DNA of 64,000 nucleotides from Iris pallida. Taxonomy: Eukaryota > Streptophyta > Magnoliopsida > Asparagales > Iridaceae. The notes under the pieces are model-generated. The model made no database searches. It was not told where the DNA came from and saw nothing but the letters and a program-made list of their open reading frames with translations. Within the stretch, counting starts at the first letter, position 1; every line of letters starts with the position of its first letter. This document shows positions 34,278-46,665 of this stretch, in pieces. Position numbers and translations under genes: made by a program. The stretch lies in contig JANAVB010004101.1 of assembly GCA_029216955.1 (NCBI GenBank), forward strand, positions 159,001-223,000, written 5' to 3'.

Positions 34278-36978
34278 GTATATTTTCATCCACCCATTAA
34301 AATTAGATTTTAATTGCATCAATACCTAGCCCTAGGTGTCCTGGTCCTGTAGGAATAGCGTTTGTGAATTTTTGTGTCCTGTACGTGTCCGTATCGGACA
34401 CGTATCAGTGATGTGTGCAAGTGTTTGATGAAATGCCCCAATGGGCATTTCGATTTATTTTTGTGAAAGTTTTTGAATGGAAAATGTCGTTTTGATGTGG
34501 CTTACATGTTTCTAGTGTCCTGAGTTTGATTCGAGGTTATGTCGTGTCGGTTTGGGACACGTACACATGCAGGTGGACACGCGCGCGCGGGCTGTGCGCT
34601 TCCCCTGCTGCTCGGGGGCATTTGTACGCAGCACGTGACACGTGGACACGTGCCATTTGGCACAGAGGCAGGGGAAACCACTGACAGGCCCCCCCTCGAG
34701 TCTTATGACACGTCGTGTCGTATTGGACACGGATTCAGTCGTGCACTGAAATTGCACTATCTGTACACAGTTTATTTTAGGCCACTGATACGGCTTTAAA
34801 TGTTGGACACGATGACACATGGACCTAATTCAGGGACACACAAACCTAGGTGGATACTAGGCAAACCACCATGTACGAGGACACGTCCCCATTCGTGTCG
34901 TGTCTGGTGCACGACACGCATGCACACACGCACGAGCCTGTGCACACTGCACTGTGTCTGTGTGTACTATTTTGTGTTTGTTTGTGTTGGACATGTCGTA
35001 ACGTGTCGTGGTAGACACGAGACACATCCTATGACACGTGCACACCCTATATGTTCATTACCAACCAATGAATTGGCATTTTAGTTTGATTTTATTCATC
35101 AATTTTTCAAATCCCCCAAAAACATGATACATGCCATATTCTCAGTTTTCCAGTTTTTCATTTTGATTTTTTAGCATTCATTTGGATTAGTTAAATGCTG
35201 TAAATTACATGTTTAGATCCCTAATATGGTTCTCCTATAAGTTATCTATCTGTGTGCCAATTTTGGGGTGAAATTGTGGTGTTTTGATGTAGTAGTTGAC
35301 AGGTAAAAACTGTCACTGGGTTGGACTATTTTTGTCAATCAGTCATGTATAATTCCTGAACTGAATTGAATCCCTTTTCTTTTCCTAACTGAGATTAAGT
35401 TGAATCTGGACATGCTAAACCTGGAATGTGTTAAGACTGAGATTTATGTGAAGTCTGATATAGGCAAATCTGAGTTGTTTATGAGTAACTGTTATGGGGT
35501 TCCCTTCCCAGTTTCTGAAAACTGAAACACTCTTCACTGAAACCTAGGTTCTCCTCTCACACACACCATTACACACACATACAAATCATGATATACACAC
35601 ACACACCCTATGTTTTCCTGTCAACACAGTTTCAGTCGCCCTCACTCACTCTTTCACACACTCACTCTCTATCTTCCATCTTCCTAATATATAATGTGAT
35701 GTATGCCTAATGTATATTTATGCATGAATATAATGTATATATAGATGTATGTGTCTATAGGAAATAGTTGAATGTATATATATATATGTAATGTATATAT
35801 AGGTAAAATGTGTATCTAATGTATAGGTTATACCATGTATGTATATTTTAAGTATCATATAATATGTGTATGTGTGTGTACTATATATGTATTATATATA
35901 TGTGTTATGAATTAGATTATATAAATATATCAATAAGGTATTATTTTAGATATAGATATTGACTTGTGTATGTGTTATGGGTTGGCTTATAGGCATGATA
36001 TAGCCTATGGCCTATATGTGTGTCTGCTTGACTAGTGAGTCTAGATTAGACTTGTTTAGCCTTATTTAGACTAATATGGACTAGTTAGACCTAGAATGAC
36101 TTGTTTGACCTAGTTTAACCATAGTTGACCTAGTTTGACTTCTAGGGTTCACCAGAGTTGAACAAGAGTTGACTTTGGCCTAGATTGACCTAGATTCATG
36201 TAGAATGCATTGTAGTGCTTCATTTTACCATTCTGGACATGTTATGACTTGTGATGTTCTAAATAGAAGCTAGACACCACTCCTCGGACAGTACTTTCAT
36301 CTTGGATACTCAGATATCAGACGAGTACATTCTCTAATCATTCTATATCCTGTTAGAATTATTTTCCTGCTTTAGATTACTTTACTTGATGCTGTCACGT
36401 TGGTAACACGGATTAGTACTATATGGATCCATTTTTGAGATGTTATCCCCTCAAGGAGCATCGTATAGTACATGTTCTGTGCGTTTCACTTACATGGTGT
36501 ATCACTATGCTTCACGGTTCATCGATCACTTGTGACATGTACTCTCATCATCACAGAGTCTTCCCTGAATCACCCATTTATGGGCTATCCATGTATCACC
36601 CCTTGTGGGTCTTTGCATGGAATCATAACATAACCTGGCTGGATCCTTGTGTATTGATTGGGGGTACGGGAGAGTAGAAGTAAACATGTGAATAATATCC
36701 TAGTAGTGTAGTTCCCAGAATCACTCCATAGTATAGTTCCCAGAATCTCCTATGCCATTCACATGTTTATATTGTACTCTGACTCACTAGCCACTGTTAG
36801 TTCTCTATTTACAGTGTATATATATCCATTACAGCTTTCTCTGTTTATATTCCATACTTTCTTTCAGTTTTCTGTATCTTACTCTACTACATGTTTATAT
36901 TTTCTAACCTACTATGAACTGTTGAGATGTATTGTGCTCGCTCCTGTCCTGACTGGACCTGTTAAAAATATTACAAAG
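34278..36978 (+). other. Candidate LTR intron, element A 3' LTR
   Basis: Donor aacacacag followed by gtatatttt, acceptor attacaaag with branch-like ctgac 28 nt upstream. It encloses the CGTGTC zone and the second W-box array. A second donor choice is at 34251. Confidence 0.4.
34370..35050. repeat. CGTGTC/GACACG word zone in LTR A
   Basis: Dense gtgtcc, ggacacg and acacgt words in both orientations, many forming cacgtg-like G-box cores. The zone recurs in LTR B (44800-45620), LTR E (47880-48490) and LTR F (57530-58145 and 63105-63725). Confidence 0.75.
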
Positions 36979-37089
36979 GACGAGGAGGAGGCCGGTGTGG
37001 ATACCTATTACGGTGCTACCTTAGATGAGTTCCTGGACCTGGACCAGCAGCAGGTCCCACTAGCAGTGGATGACACACCTCTAGACTAG
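36979..37089 (+). other. Acidic mini-exon candidate in LTR A (3' copy)
   Basis: The frame encodes DEEEAGVDTYYGATLDEF and onward to TAG 37087-37089. It is the same as in the 5' LTR with three residue changes and no stop. Confidence 0.5.
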
Positions 37090-37414
37090 GATGTTTATCA
37101 TTTATAGTACTCTATATATGATTGTATATGTTTGATACTGGGGATATGTATTTATATTAGACACTTAGACTCTCTGTTGTGCTGGGATTTCTTTTCTTTT
37201 CAGCAGTATTATCTATCTATCTTCTATCTTATCATCTGCCTTAGTTGTGATTGAGTTTACTTTCTGCTATGGCACCCCCATTCAGGGAGTATAAATTGTT
37301 TAGCTTTATATTGTTAGATGTTATGACCTAGGACAACGTTCTACCGTCGATACTGCGGCGTAGGCTGGACATACCCACTTTTCGTGCCCTTACTCTAGGG
37401 TGCGGATCGTGACA

Positions 37415-37997
37415 TCAAGCCTTGTATTACGGAAACGTGCCGCGCATGTGTTCGACTTCTAGATGACCAAGTCATTTGGGTGCCTAGACTTATATTATAA
37501 GCCGTGCAATGCAACTTAACTCATGGGGCAACCAAGAATATGCCAAGCCTTGGACGATAGGACCGTGCATGCTTTATGAAATATTTATACGGGCAACGCC
37601 TAGGACTTAGGCTACGTTCATACTTTGCCTACTCAACCAACATTCCTTCTCCTAAGCCACGAGACGAAGGATCGATGTCATTTTCAAAGCATACCGTGCA
37701 CCAACTCTAAGCCGACCGTTGGACCTTTCCATATTCTAACTCAATTCGACCTGATGGGATTATTCCATTTAGATACGTGAATTAGTCTCTTTTATTATCA
37801 AGCCTACTTGTGCAAGTTGAAAACATGCAATTTATTATGTGAAGGCTAAGATGAGGCAAGTTCACCGAAACTACCTTACCTGAGCGAGCGGTCGCCTCGA
37901 CCGAGCGGTGTCTTCGAGCAGCCGTTGCAAGGCTAAGTCCGAATGCCGTTGACGTTTCGATTCCTTCGATTGACTGAGCTAGACGGGGCACTTCAAG
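37415..37997. other. Orphan segment between elements A and B
   Basis: 583 bp not matched anywhere else in the window, with no LTR ends, no retroviral motif and no convincing frame (longest 69 codons on the minus strand). It may be old host or repeat DNA left at a deletion that also removed the front of the B 5' LTR. Confidence 0.6.
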
Positions 37998-39099
37998 TAC
38001 AGTTACACAGCCTCATCAGTAGCTCAGATTGTCAGGCGAGTACATTCTCTGACCGTTTCATTCTTGCTTGGACGTATTTACTTGTTATAGACTAGTTTAT
38101 TTGTTGCTGTCACGATATATCACGGATTAGTACTATATGGATCTTTTCATGCGATGTTATCCCCTCGGATACATCGGGTATATTGTGCTCTTGTACTTTA
38201 CCATGTGCATCGTCTACTCATTATATTCGTACTTATTCATGTATACTCATGTGACATTCATGTACACTCATGATCATGTGAGCCTTCATGTATATTCCAG
38301 TGTGCATATGGACTAGCTATTCATGTGACACACTACTTTCATGTGCAATAACATAACCTGGACAGATCCTTGTGTACTGATTGGGGCAGGGAGAGTATTT
38401 ATTTGGTTATATGATCTACACCCTTTTCATGTGCAAATCCAAACTAGATTTAAGTCATGTATAACCTAAGCCAGTTTACATAACCAGATTGTGCTCTACA
38501 TCACGTAGTTAGTTCAGTTCTCTATTATATCCTGTATATTTATTTCCATATACCATGTTCTCTCTTTTACAGTCTCATTCTTTTATCAGCAGTTCAAGTA
38601 TATTATCCTATAGCTTGTTTCATATTTCCTTTCATGTTATGAACCGTGTGAGAGATATATATTCGTTCCTGTTCTGATTGGACCTGTTAAAATATTACAG
38701 ATGATGAGGATTGCTACGACACTTACTATGGAGCAGGCCTAGTTGACACAGGTGACCTGGACCCTCAGCAGGATCCAGTAGTCGCTGAGGACTTGCCTTG
38801 ATTAGATTAGATTTATATTATCTTTTAGTATAAGACTTTGTGGTTGTATTGAGACTTGTTATGGTGTGGTTTTACACCGGGATTTGTATTATATTGTAAC
38901 TCTCTGCTGTGATTATCTTTCTTCCATTCTATCTTAGCTTTTGTGATTGAGTAGTACCAATTATATATTATTCTCCATTCAGGATATTTTCTAGATTGTG
39001 TTAGATGTTGGACCCAGGACAGCGTTCTACCGCCGACACTGCGACATAGGCTGGACGTACCCACGTCTCGTGCCCTTACAATGGGTGCGGGTCGTGACA
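37998..39099 (+). repeat. Element B 5' LTR, truncated
   Basis: Matches 46750-47856 of the B 3' LTR. About 2.65 kb of its front is missing. It ends gggtcgtgaca at 39099. The acidic frame is at 38700-38801. Confidence 0.9.
38700..38801 (+). other. Acidic mini-exon candidate in LTR B (5' copy)
   Basis: After ctgattggacctgttaaaat and attacag, a frame encodes DDEDCYDTYYGAGLVDTGDL and onward to TGA 38799-38801. The 3' LTR copy (47456 onward) has a small deletion, an in-frame TAG-type change and a lost AG. Confidence 0.5.
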
Positions 39100-39298
39100 C
39101 GTTTTTAGTGGTACTCGAACTAGAGTATCAATACAGCCTACAGTAGGATATATGATATAAGTTAAGGTACTCAAGCACATTAGGAAAACTCTTACCTAAT
39201 TCTTTGTTGTTAATTGTCTTCTTTTGAAAACAAATATCCTTCTTTGATGATTTCGCTTCTTTTTCAGTAATTGATTCCTTGTTTGATCTGTCTTCAGG

Positions 39299-40600
39299 AT
39301 GGTGGAGACACGATCGCAGCGATATGGTCTTAGGGATACCACTTAGAGGTCTGCCACTTCTCGTCTGACTCAGTAGGACCCAGGGACCACAGTGCCTCTT
39401 GTTCCAGCTCGGGTGGGCCCGTCTGCAACTTTTGGGGGTGCTCCTCCACCAGTTCCGAGGACTACCCCAGGAGTTCAGGGGATGCTACCACTACCGCCCC
39501 AGGGGACAGTTGATATGGCACATTTCTTCGCCTTCATACAACAGATGATGGAGACGCAGCAACGACAGGCAGAGGACATGAGGCAAGGCATTGATAATGC
39601 CCATCAGTTAGCGATGGTGGCAGTAGAGAAGGTGGCTTCCCAACCCCAGGAAGGGCAGATCCAGCTATACCATTCGAGGACTCCAGGTATTCAAGATTTC
39701 TAGAAGATGAGGCCATGAGACTTCAAGGGTACCGAGGGTATCCTATATGTCGACGATTAGATCGAGCATATAGAGGAGATTTTTCGTCTCACAGAGATAC
39801 CGGCTAGACTCTAGGTGGAAGCCGCGGGCAGTTAGATGCAGGACCTTGCCCGCACTTGGTAACAGACTGACCCCAGGGTTGGTACTACGGGATAAACTTG
39901 GGAGGCTTTCAAGAAGCTTTTCAAGGAGAAGTTCTTCCCCGACATCACACTTGGCGCATTGGAGACGCAGTTTGAGAACCTGGTTTAGGGAAACCAGACA
40001 GTGGAGAAATACGTCGGAGAGTTCTGCTGCCTGGGCAGCTTTGTGGAGGGCCTTAGCGAGGCAGCGAAGGCTAGGAGGTTCAAGAAGGGCTTGGTTAAAG
40101 AAGTAAAGTCCTTAACCAAGAGCAACAGGAATGCTACATTCGAGAAGATTTTGATGGTTGCTATGGCAGCGGAGGATGATCTGGAACTGAAGACGAAGAA
40201 AGGTCGACATTTATACGAAGCCAGTGGCAGTGGGGGGCAGCCAAGAGGCCCCACTATCAGCAACAACAGCATCAACAGAAGCCATTTCAGCAGAGACAGT
40301 TTCAGCAGGCACCGAGACAACAGCAGACCATTAGTTGCACCTTCTGTAAGAAGTCGGGACATGTATAGAATGAGTGCAGGAAGAGGCTCGATAAGTATCT
40401 ACTTTGTGGTGCACCAGATCACCAGTTGAGGGATTGTCCCATGGCTGCGGGGCGTACAGCTCAGGAGACAGGAGCCAAGGCCCTAGTAGTGCAGCAGAAA
40501 GGACCATTGCCGATCCAGCAGCAGAAGTTCATTCAACCCCAGCAGCAGGCCAGAGGAGGTCAGCAGGGGCGAGCTTTCGCCATAGCAGCTGAGGGGTCCG
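39299..40600 (+). pseudogene. Element B gag (stops and frameshift)
   Basis: ATG 39299 right after gatctgtcttcagg. Pro-rich N-terminus (PSATFGGAPPPVPRTTPGV), Retrotrans_gag domain 39710-40200, Gln-rich linker, CCHC region 40340-40440. Stops begin at 39344 and include TAG, TGA and TAA. A frameshift lies near 40235. In the knuckles, one TGG is TAG and the first Cys of knuckle 2 is Tyr (KYLLCGAPDHQLRDC). Nonfunctional. Confidence 0.9.
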
Positions 40601-42480
40601 AGCCAGTAGGAGATCTTATAGCAGGTTCTGTTCTTATTTACACTTTTTCTGCATTTGCATTATTTGATTCAGATGCTTCCCATAGCTTTGTGTCTATATC
40701 ATTTGCCATTAGACACCAGCTTTCTTCTGAACTATTGCCTAGGAATTGCAAGATCACGATTGGGAGTGGTATTATCCTCGTCCGTGATGTTTGCAAGGAT
40801 CGGAGAGTAGTTTTGGGAGGCCGAGAATTGGATGTGAGTCTACTCGTAATGCCATTACCGAACTATGATATTGTACTCGGTATGGATTGGTGGAGCAGGC
40901 ACCATGCCAGTATAGATTGTCGTGGTGGTAGAGTTCTTTTCAGCATGTCAGGAGAGCCAGAGTTCGAGTTCACCAAGCGAGAGTCAAAGAAGAGCAGCGA
41001 AGTTTCAGCAGAGGAGCAGAGCGTGCCACATCCATTGATAGCTGAGTTTATGGATGTGTTTTCGGAGGAGTTCCCAGGGTTGCCTCTAGACAAGGATGTG
41101 GAGTTCTCTATAGACTTGTTGCCCGGTGTAGAGCCGATATCTCAGCATGTCTATAGAGTAAACAACAGTAAGCTTGTGGAGTTGAAGAAGCAGGTGGATG
41201 AGTTGCAGGACAAGGGCTTCATCCGATCGGGTTCTTCACCGTAGGGTACACCAGTAATCTTGGTACCAAAGAAGGATGGGTCGGTACGGATGTGTATCGA
41301 CTACAAGGCACTCAACAACCTCATGATCAAGAACAAATACCCGCTGCTGAGGATCGATGACCTGTTCGATCAGTTGAGCAGAGCGAAGGTATTCTCCAAA
41401 ATTGATCTGAGGTCAGGTTATCATCAGGTGAAGGTAAAGAAGGAGGATATTCTGAAGACAGCTTTCAGGACTCGGTATGGCCAGTTTGAGTTTATGGTAA
41501 TGCCGTTTGGGTTAACTGACGCCCCGACGGTGTTCATGAACTTGATGAACAAGGTGTTCCACCAGTACTTGGATAAGTTCGTGGTGGTCTTCATCGATGA
41601 CATCTTGGTGTATTCGAAGACCCCAGAGGAGCATAAGGAGCATTTGAGAGTGGTTCTGGAGACTCTCAGGAAGGAGCAGCTTTATGGCAAGCTCTCGAAG
41701 TGTGAGTTCTTCTTAGATCGAGTTGATTTCCTAGGTCATGTTGTGATCGAAGATGGGATCTCAGTCGACCCAAAGAAGATCAGAGCAGTCGAGGCGTGGA
41801 CAACACCAAGTTCAGTTGCAGAGATCAGGAGCTTTCTGGGATTGGCAGGATACTACAGGAGGTTTGTTCAGAATTTCTCCCGGATTGCAGAACCATTGAC
41901 TAGGCAGACCCGGAAGGATGCAGAGTTTATCTGGTCAGAGGAGTGTCAGGTTACTTTTGATGAGTTGAAGAAGCTACTGACGATAACCCCAATTTTGATA
42001 TTGCCATCAGGATCAGGCGGGTTCACTATCTACTGTTACGTCTCAGGGAAGGGTTTGGGTTGTGTCTTGCAGCAGCATAGGAAGGTGATTGCCTATGCAT
42101 CCAGACAGTTACGTCCGCATGATAAGAACTACCATACCCATTATTTGGAGTTGGCGGCAGTTATCTTTGCTCTTAAGCTGTGGAAACACTATTTATACGG
42201 AGAGCCTGTAGAGATCTTCACAGACCACAATAGCTTAATGTATGTGTTTACACAGAAAGAGCTCAATATGAGGCAGTACAGATGGTTGGAGTTGATGAAG
42301 GACTTCAACATTTTATTGCAGTTCCATCCAGGGAAGGCCAACATGGTTGTCGATGCCTTGAGTAGGTATCTGGTAGCTATGTGTTTGATGATGGATCATT
42401 ACTTATTAGCAGATTTGGAGAGCTTGGGGATCGAGGTGATCATGCTAGGAGTTCAGATGCATATGTGGGTCCTTTAGATT
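40601..42480 (+). pseudogene. Element B protease, reverse transcriptase, RNase H
   Basis: Protease FDSDASHSF near 40660 (the active-site Gly is now Asp). [21 protein letters not shown] then TAG 41242, [19 protein letters not shown], and FIDDILVYS near 41593. Connection: [15 protein letters not shown]. RNase H starts [14 protein letters not shown], where relatives have YSDASGKGLGC, so its first Asp is lost; [13 protein letters not shown] follows. One frame throughout, ending at TAG 42476. Confidence 0.93.
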
Positions 42481-43497
42481 CAGTCAGACTTGATGGAGAG
42501 GATCAAGTCAGCTCAGTTTGATGATTTTACTCTCCGGTGTATCCAAGAGCAGGTTCGAGCAGGATTTGTGGATGAGGAGTTTGTCATTACAGAGGACGGC
42601 ACTTTGAGGCACGGTTCCAGACTGTGTGTGCCTAACGGAGAGCTTCGAGAGCAGGTCATACAGGAGGCCCATCGCTCTCAGTACTCTATGCATCCAGGTG
42701 CCAACAAGATGTATAGAGATTTGGAGGAGAATGTATGGTGGTATAGGATGAAGCGGGAAGTAGCACGCTTCGTAGCCAGGTGTCTAGTCTGTCAGCAGGT
42801 TAAGGCAGAGAGACAGAGGCCAGAAGGACTGTTGCAGCCATTGCCCATCCCAGAGTGGTAGTGGGAGCACATCATGATGGATTTTATTTCTGGATTACCG
42901 CGTTCACTAGGAGGGAAAGACACGATTTGTGTCATCGTGGACAGGTTGACCAAATCAGCATACTTTTTGCCGTTTAAAGTGGGGACATCTACAGAGAAGC
43001 TAGCGGAACTGTATATGCGGCAGATTGTCAGGATAGACGAAGTTTCGGTGAGCATTGTCTCGGATCGGGATAGTCGCTTTACTTTCCATTTCTGGCGGAG
43101 TCTGCAGACTAGTTTGGGCACTCAGCTCAAATTCAGTACTACATACCACCCTCATATGGACGGACAGTCAGATAGGACTATTCAGACTCTCGAGGACATG
43201 CTGCAGACCTGTGTTCAAGATTTTGGAGGATCCTGGGAGGATCACCTGTACTTGGTGGAGTTTGCTTATAACAACAGTTTTCCGGCCAGCATTGGGATAT
43301 CACCATTCGAGGCACTGTACGGGCGGAGATGTCGTACACCCTTGTCTTGGGATGATGTTTGAGAGTGAGCTTTATTGGGACCTGAGATGGTTGTTGACGT
43401 GGCCGAAAAGGCGAAGCTCAGCAGAGATCGACTTCGCGCGGCACAGGACAGATAGCGGCATTGGGCCGACAGCCACCGGAGACCTTTACAGTTTGAG
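42481..43497 (+). pseudogene. Element B integrase, exon 1
   Basis: The HHCC zinc-binding domain includes EAHRSQYSMHPGANKMY and CLVCQQVKAE. The core has MDFISGLPRSLGGKDT (first Asp), [13 protein letters not shown] (second Asp) and [11 protein letters not shown] (Glu). Only five stops are visible (TAG 42476 and 42859, two TGA near 43360, TAG near 43453). It ends QFE at the intron. Confidence 0.92.
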
Positions 43498-43591
43498 GTA
43501 TAGCTTAGACTTAGGATTAAAATCTTGTTTGTTTGTGATTTTTGTTGCTCATGTGATTGTTATAGTTAAGATGAGACCATATTTGTGCTAG
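43498..43591 (+). other. Integrase intron, element B (94 nt)
   Basis: gtatagctta...tgtgctag after codon GAG 43495-43497. Exon 2 (43592 onward, GTT GGT GAT) lies in another frame, and removing 94 nt restores it. Same codon as in A, C and E. Confidence 0.88.
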
Positions 43592-44013
43592 GTTGGTGAT
43601 ATGGTGTTCTTAAGGATATGTTCGACGCGTGGTACTATTTGCTTTGGTGGTGGTGGAAAGCTTAGTCCACATTTCATCGGACCTTTCATTGTCAGCGGAA
43701 GAGTCGGAGATGTGTAATACAGGCTGGACTTGCCCCCTGCATTAGAGGGAGTCCACAACGTATTTCATGTGTCGCAGTTGAGATGGTACGTGGCAGATCC
43801 CAACCATGTATTGGACCACTCCGAGATTGAGGTGGGCCCTACTCTCAGTTATCTAGAGCAGCCTTTGGAGATTTTGGACCGACGAGAGAAGATGCTGAGG
43901 AACCAGACAATATCCTTGGTTCGTGTAGCATGGAGGCATCACTCTCCAGGTGAGTCTACCTAGGAGAGGGAGGATGAGATGCGCGAGCAATATCCTTATC
44001 TTTTCCAGTCTTG
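43592..44013 (+). pseudogene. Element B integrase exon 2: GPY/F segment and chromodomain
   Basis: VGDMVFLRI, GGGGKLSPHFIGPFIV, a TAA where relatives have a sense codon in GDVAYRL, then [20 protein letters not shown]. The chromodomain (EILDRREKMLRNQTISLVRV, WRHHSPGEST) is followed by a TAG in place of TGG and the tail EREDEMREQYPYLFQS. Ends TGA near 44013. Confidence 0.92.
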
Positions 44014-44077
44014 AGGTATGACTTTTTATCCTCCTTGTCTATTCAGTTTTGTCTTTAATTTCAAGGACGAAATTATT

Positions 44078-44093
44078 TTAAGGGGGGTAGACT
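44078..44093 (+). other. Element B polypurine tract
   Basis: ttaaggggggtagact directly before the 3' LTR. Confidence 0.75.
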
Positions 44094-46215
44094 TGTCACA
44101 CCCACTTCTTTATTTCAAGGGTATTTTGGTAATTTTAGATTATTTTATTTATTATTGAATTCATGTGATGATATGTGGGTTGGTTTGCTGTCTGAGTAGT
44201 TTTGATGGGTTTAACCTAGCCAACCATGACCTAGAACTTTGATGACATTTTAGAATTAGATTTATTATCATTAGAGTTAAATTAGATTTTATTAATTAAT
44301 TTTTGGCCTAGTTAATTAATTTTTAGCCTTATTTTAGCAGCCTTCTAGAGACTATTTGACTTGGGCTTTACTAGAAACCTAGGAAGCCCAAGCCCATGCA
44401 CCTAACCCTAACACTACCCCCTATACTTGGCCGGCCATAGGCAGCTACTACTCTTCCTTATTTGCATTGAGTTGTAGCCTCCAAGAAACCCTAGATCTTC
44501 CCCTTCCAAAATTCATAACTTTTGCATCCGGAGCCCGATTCTCCTCAAATGAAGACCATCGTGCTCGTAGAAAGGAGAGGATCTTACTGGAGCAGTGCTA
44601 GCAAGGTGGTAGGGATGTTTGCTTGAGGGTACTCGACCGTCGGAGCGTTCGGGGAGTCTTTTGTATTGGGATCCTTGGCTCTAAATAGGTAAATCCTAAT
44701 CTAGTATAGTTTTTACAAATTTTTCTTCATGATAGGGACAATCTAGGTATCCATGACCTGTAGAATTAATTCTGTCAATTTTTGCATTCTTTTGGTGTCC
44801 GTTTTGGACACGTGTCGGCTAATATGCGTAGGTGTTCGACGAAATGTCGCAACAAATTTAATTCCATTTTTTGTCGAATCTTTTTCCATGTTTGGATAGC
44901 CTTATACACGAGGATCACAACCCCATAGGTTTCGTCACGAATCGGACTTGTGTCCGTGTCCAAACAGGATATGAACATGCTGCACGCTAGGCCGCGCGCG
45001 TGCCCTACTGCTCGGGGGTGATTCCTCGATGCACAGGCCACGTGGTTGCGTGAAATTTGAAGTGTAGGTGGGGGATGTGACTAAGATCATGTTCCCAAAG
45101 TTTTGTGACATTTTGTCGAGAACCGAGGAAGAAATTTCGTCGACACTGGACGCACACATGCGCGCGCGGGGGACAGCTGCCGCTGAAACGCATTTCACGC
45201 GGACACGACACGACACGTGGACACGAATCAGGGTGTCCAACGTGTAGCCCTATACCTACCCTACTCTAGGATACGAACATGTGACACGATGTGGGACACA
45301 CGAGTCCCTAAATTCGATGGCACGTGTGCGTGATGCTGTACACGGAGCTGTGCCCGCGCGCTCACCCGCGCACGGACACGCTCTCCGTGCGTGTCGAACA
45401 CGCTCTGTGTGCATGTCGGATATGACACTTGGCCACACGATAACACGGCCAGTGGGTTGGGGATATGTACGCCTAGGTGTACGCGAAGTTTTACGAGAAA
45501 TGGATCGAAAACGAGCGAGAAATCGAGTCCGCGCCGATTCGGTTCACGTGCGTATCGGGTTTCCCGATACTCGTTTGCTGGATACGATACGGACACGGTC
45601 TCGACCCGAGGAAGACCCAAGCACGTCCCACATGTCAAGACTGACCAATTTGCCAACTTTCGCGGGTTAATTATGAGTATTTTGCGTTTTGTGCATTTTT
45701 ATGAAAAATCGGGTTTTCTTTGAATTGGAAAAATTGAGATTTATATGAAAATTTGATTTATGAGTTTAATGGCAATAATTTTTGAGTATTTGGTACTTGA
45801 TCGCTGTTTGGGATTTCTGGGAATCAACTCTCGGGGTTGATTCATATTTTCTACCTATTTTTGGACATATAAGGTGTTTTACCTATATACTTATATAGAT
45901 ATATATGTATGTGTATATATATATATTAAATTCCTTAATGCCGAATTTCGAAATGCGTATTTGAGAGGGTCGAGACTCTGATCTCTAACCTGGGAACATA
46001 CTCCATATTCGAGTGCGACCTTCATCAGCTTCATATTGGGTATATACCTATATAAGGAAAAAAAATATATATATTATATATATGTTTTGCTATAATTGTA
46101 ATATGTTATGCATAGATTACTCTTGTAGGCTCATACTATTTTATTCTCAGATTTTAGGCTCTGTACCAGCAGCCCAACTTTATTATTTACTCACAAAATC
46201 ATTTTCATTTCCTAA

Positions 46216-46336
<121 letters not shown>

Positions 46337-46479
46337 TGTGTATGTGTATATATATCTATATTAATTGTGATGAGTGTGTAAATGTAGGTAATGCAATATT
46401 TTCTTGTGATATGACTATAGGAAGTGTTTGGACAGATTAGGATCATCGTTAGGAGTCTAGTTTGGTCGAATTGGCCGAC

Positions 46480-46665
46480 AAGTTGACCAAGTTGACAAAA
46501 CTCAACTTTGGGTCAAACTTGATCCAAATTGACTCAAACGAACTCCGAATGTCCTAAAATTTTGTGTATGACTTAGAAATTAGTAAATGGACTAGTTGAC
46601 CTTGGGTTGACCAGGTTTGACCAGAGTTGACCAAGGGTTGACTTTGACCTAGATGAACCTAGAAT
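46480..46665 (+). promoter_or_regulatory. W-box array in LTR B
   Basis: Around ten TTGAC/GTCAA cores (gttgaccaagttgac, gggttgaccaggtttgacc and others) in under 200 bp. Equivalent arrays are at 36055-36195 (A), 55905-56060 and 61475-61635 (F). Confidence 0.5.

Larger units (their letters stand above)
33621..37414 (+). repeat. Element A 3' LTR
   Basis: 3794-bp LTR, tgtcactacc to ggatcgtgaca. In order it holds W-box-rich U3 (33743-33870), telo-box (33967-33982), TATA (34025), candidate donors (34251, 34278), a CGTGTC word zone (34370-35050), AT/TG-rich DNA (35570-35950), a second W-box array (36055-36195), an acceptor (36978) and an acidic frame (36979-37089). The frames at 34512-35084 are composition artefacts of the CGTGTC zone. 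Confidence 0.94.
39100..44093 (+). mobile_element. Element B internal region (Tekay/Del-type, decayed)
   Basis: Same order as element A. The PBS is missing: after the LTR end the sequence reads cgtttttagtggtactcgaa, skipping ~55 bp present in element E between two agtggt copies. After one frameshift near 40235, protease through integrase exon 1 stays in a single frame for 3 kb despite many stops. Confidence 0.94.

Noticed and set aside
34512..35084. Cys/His-rich frames in the CGTGTC zones (also 45255-45723, 57453-58183, 63000-63760)
   Set aside because: Cys, His and Thr richness follows from gacacg/cgtgtc words in any frame; no conserved frame among families.
37782..37991. 69-codon minus-strand frame in the orphan segment
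   Set aside because: Short, no recognised motif, no repeat copy to compare; not supportable as a gene.
37415..37997. Orphan segment as the missing part of LTR E or LTR B
   Set aside because: It does not resemble the corresponding part of LTR B (44094-46750) in either orientation by eye.
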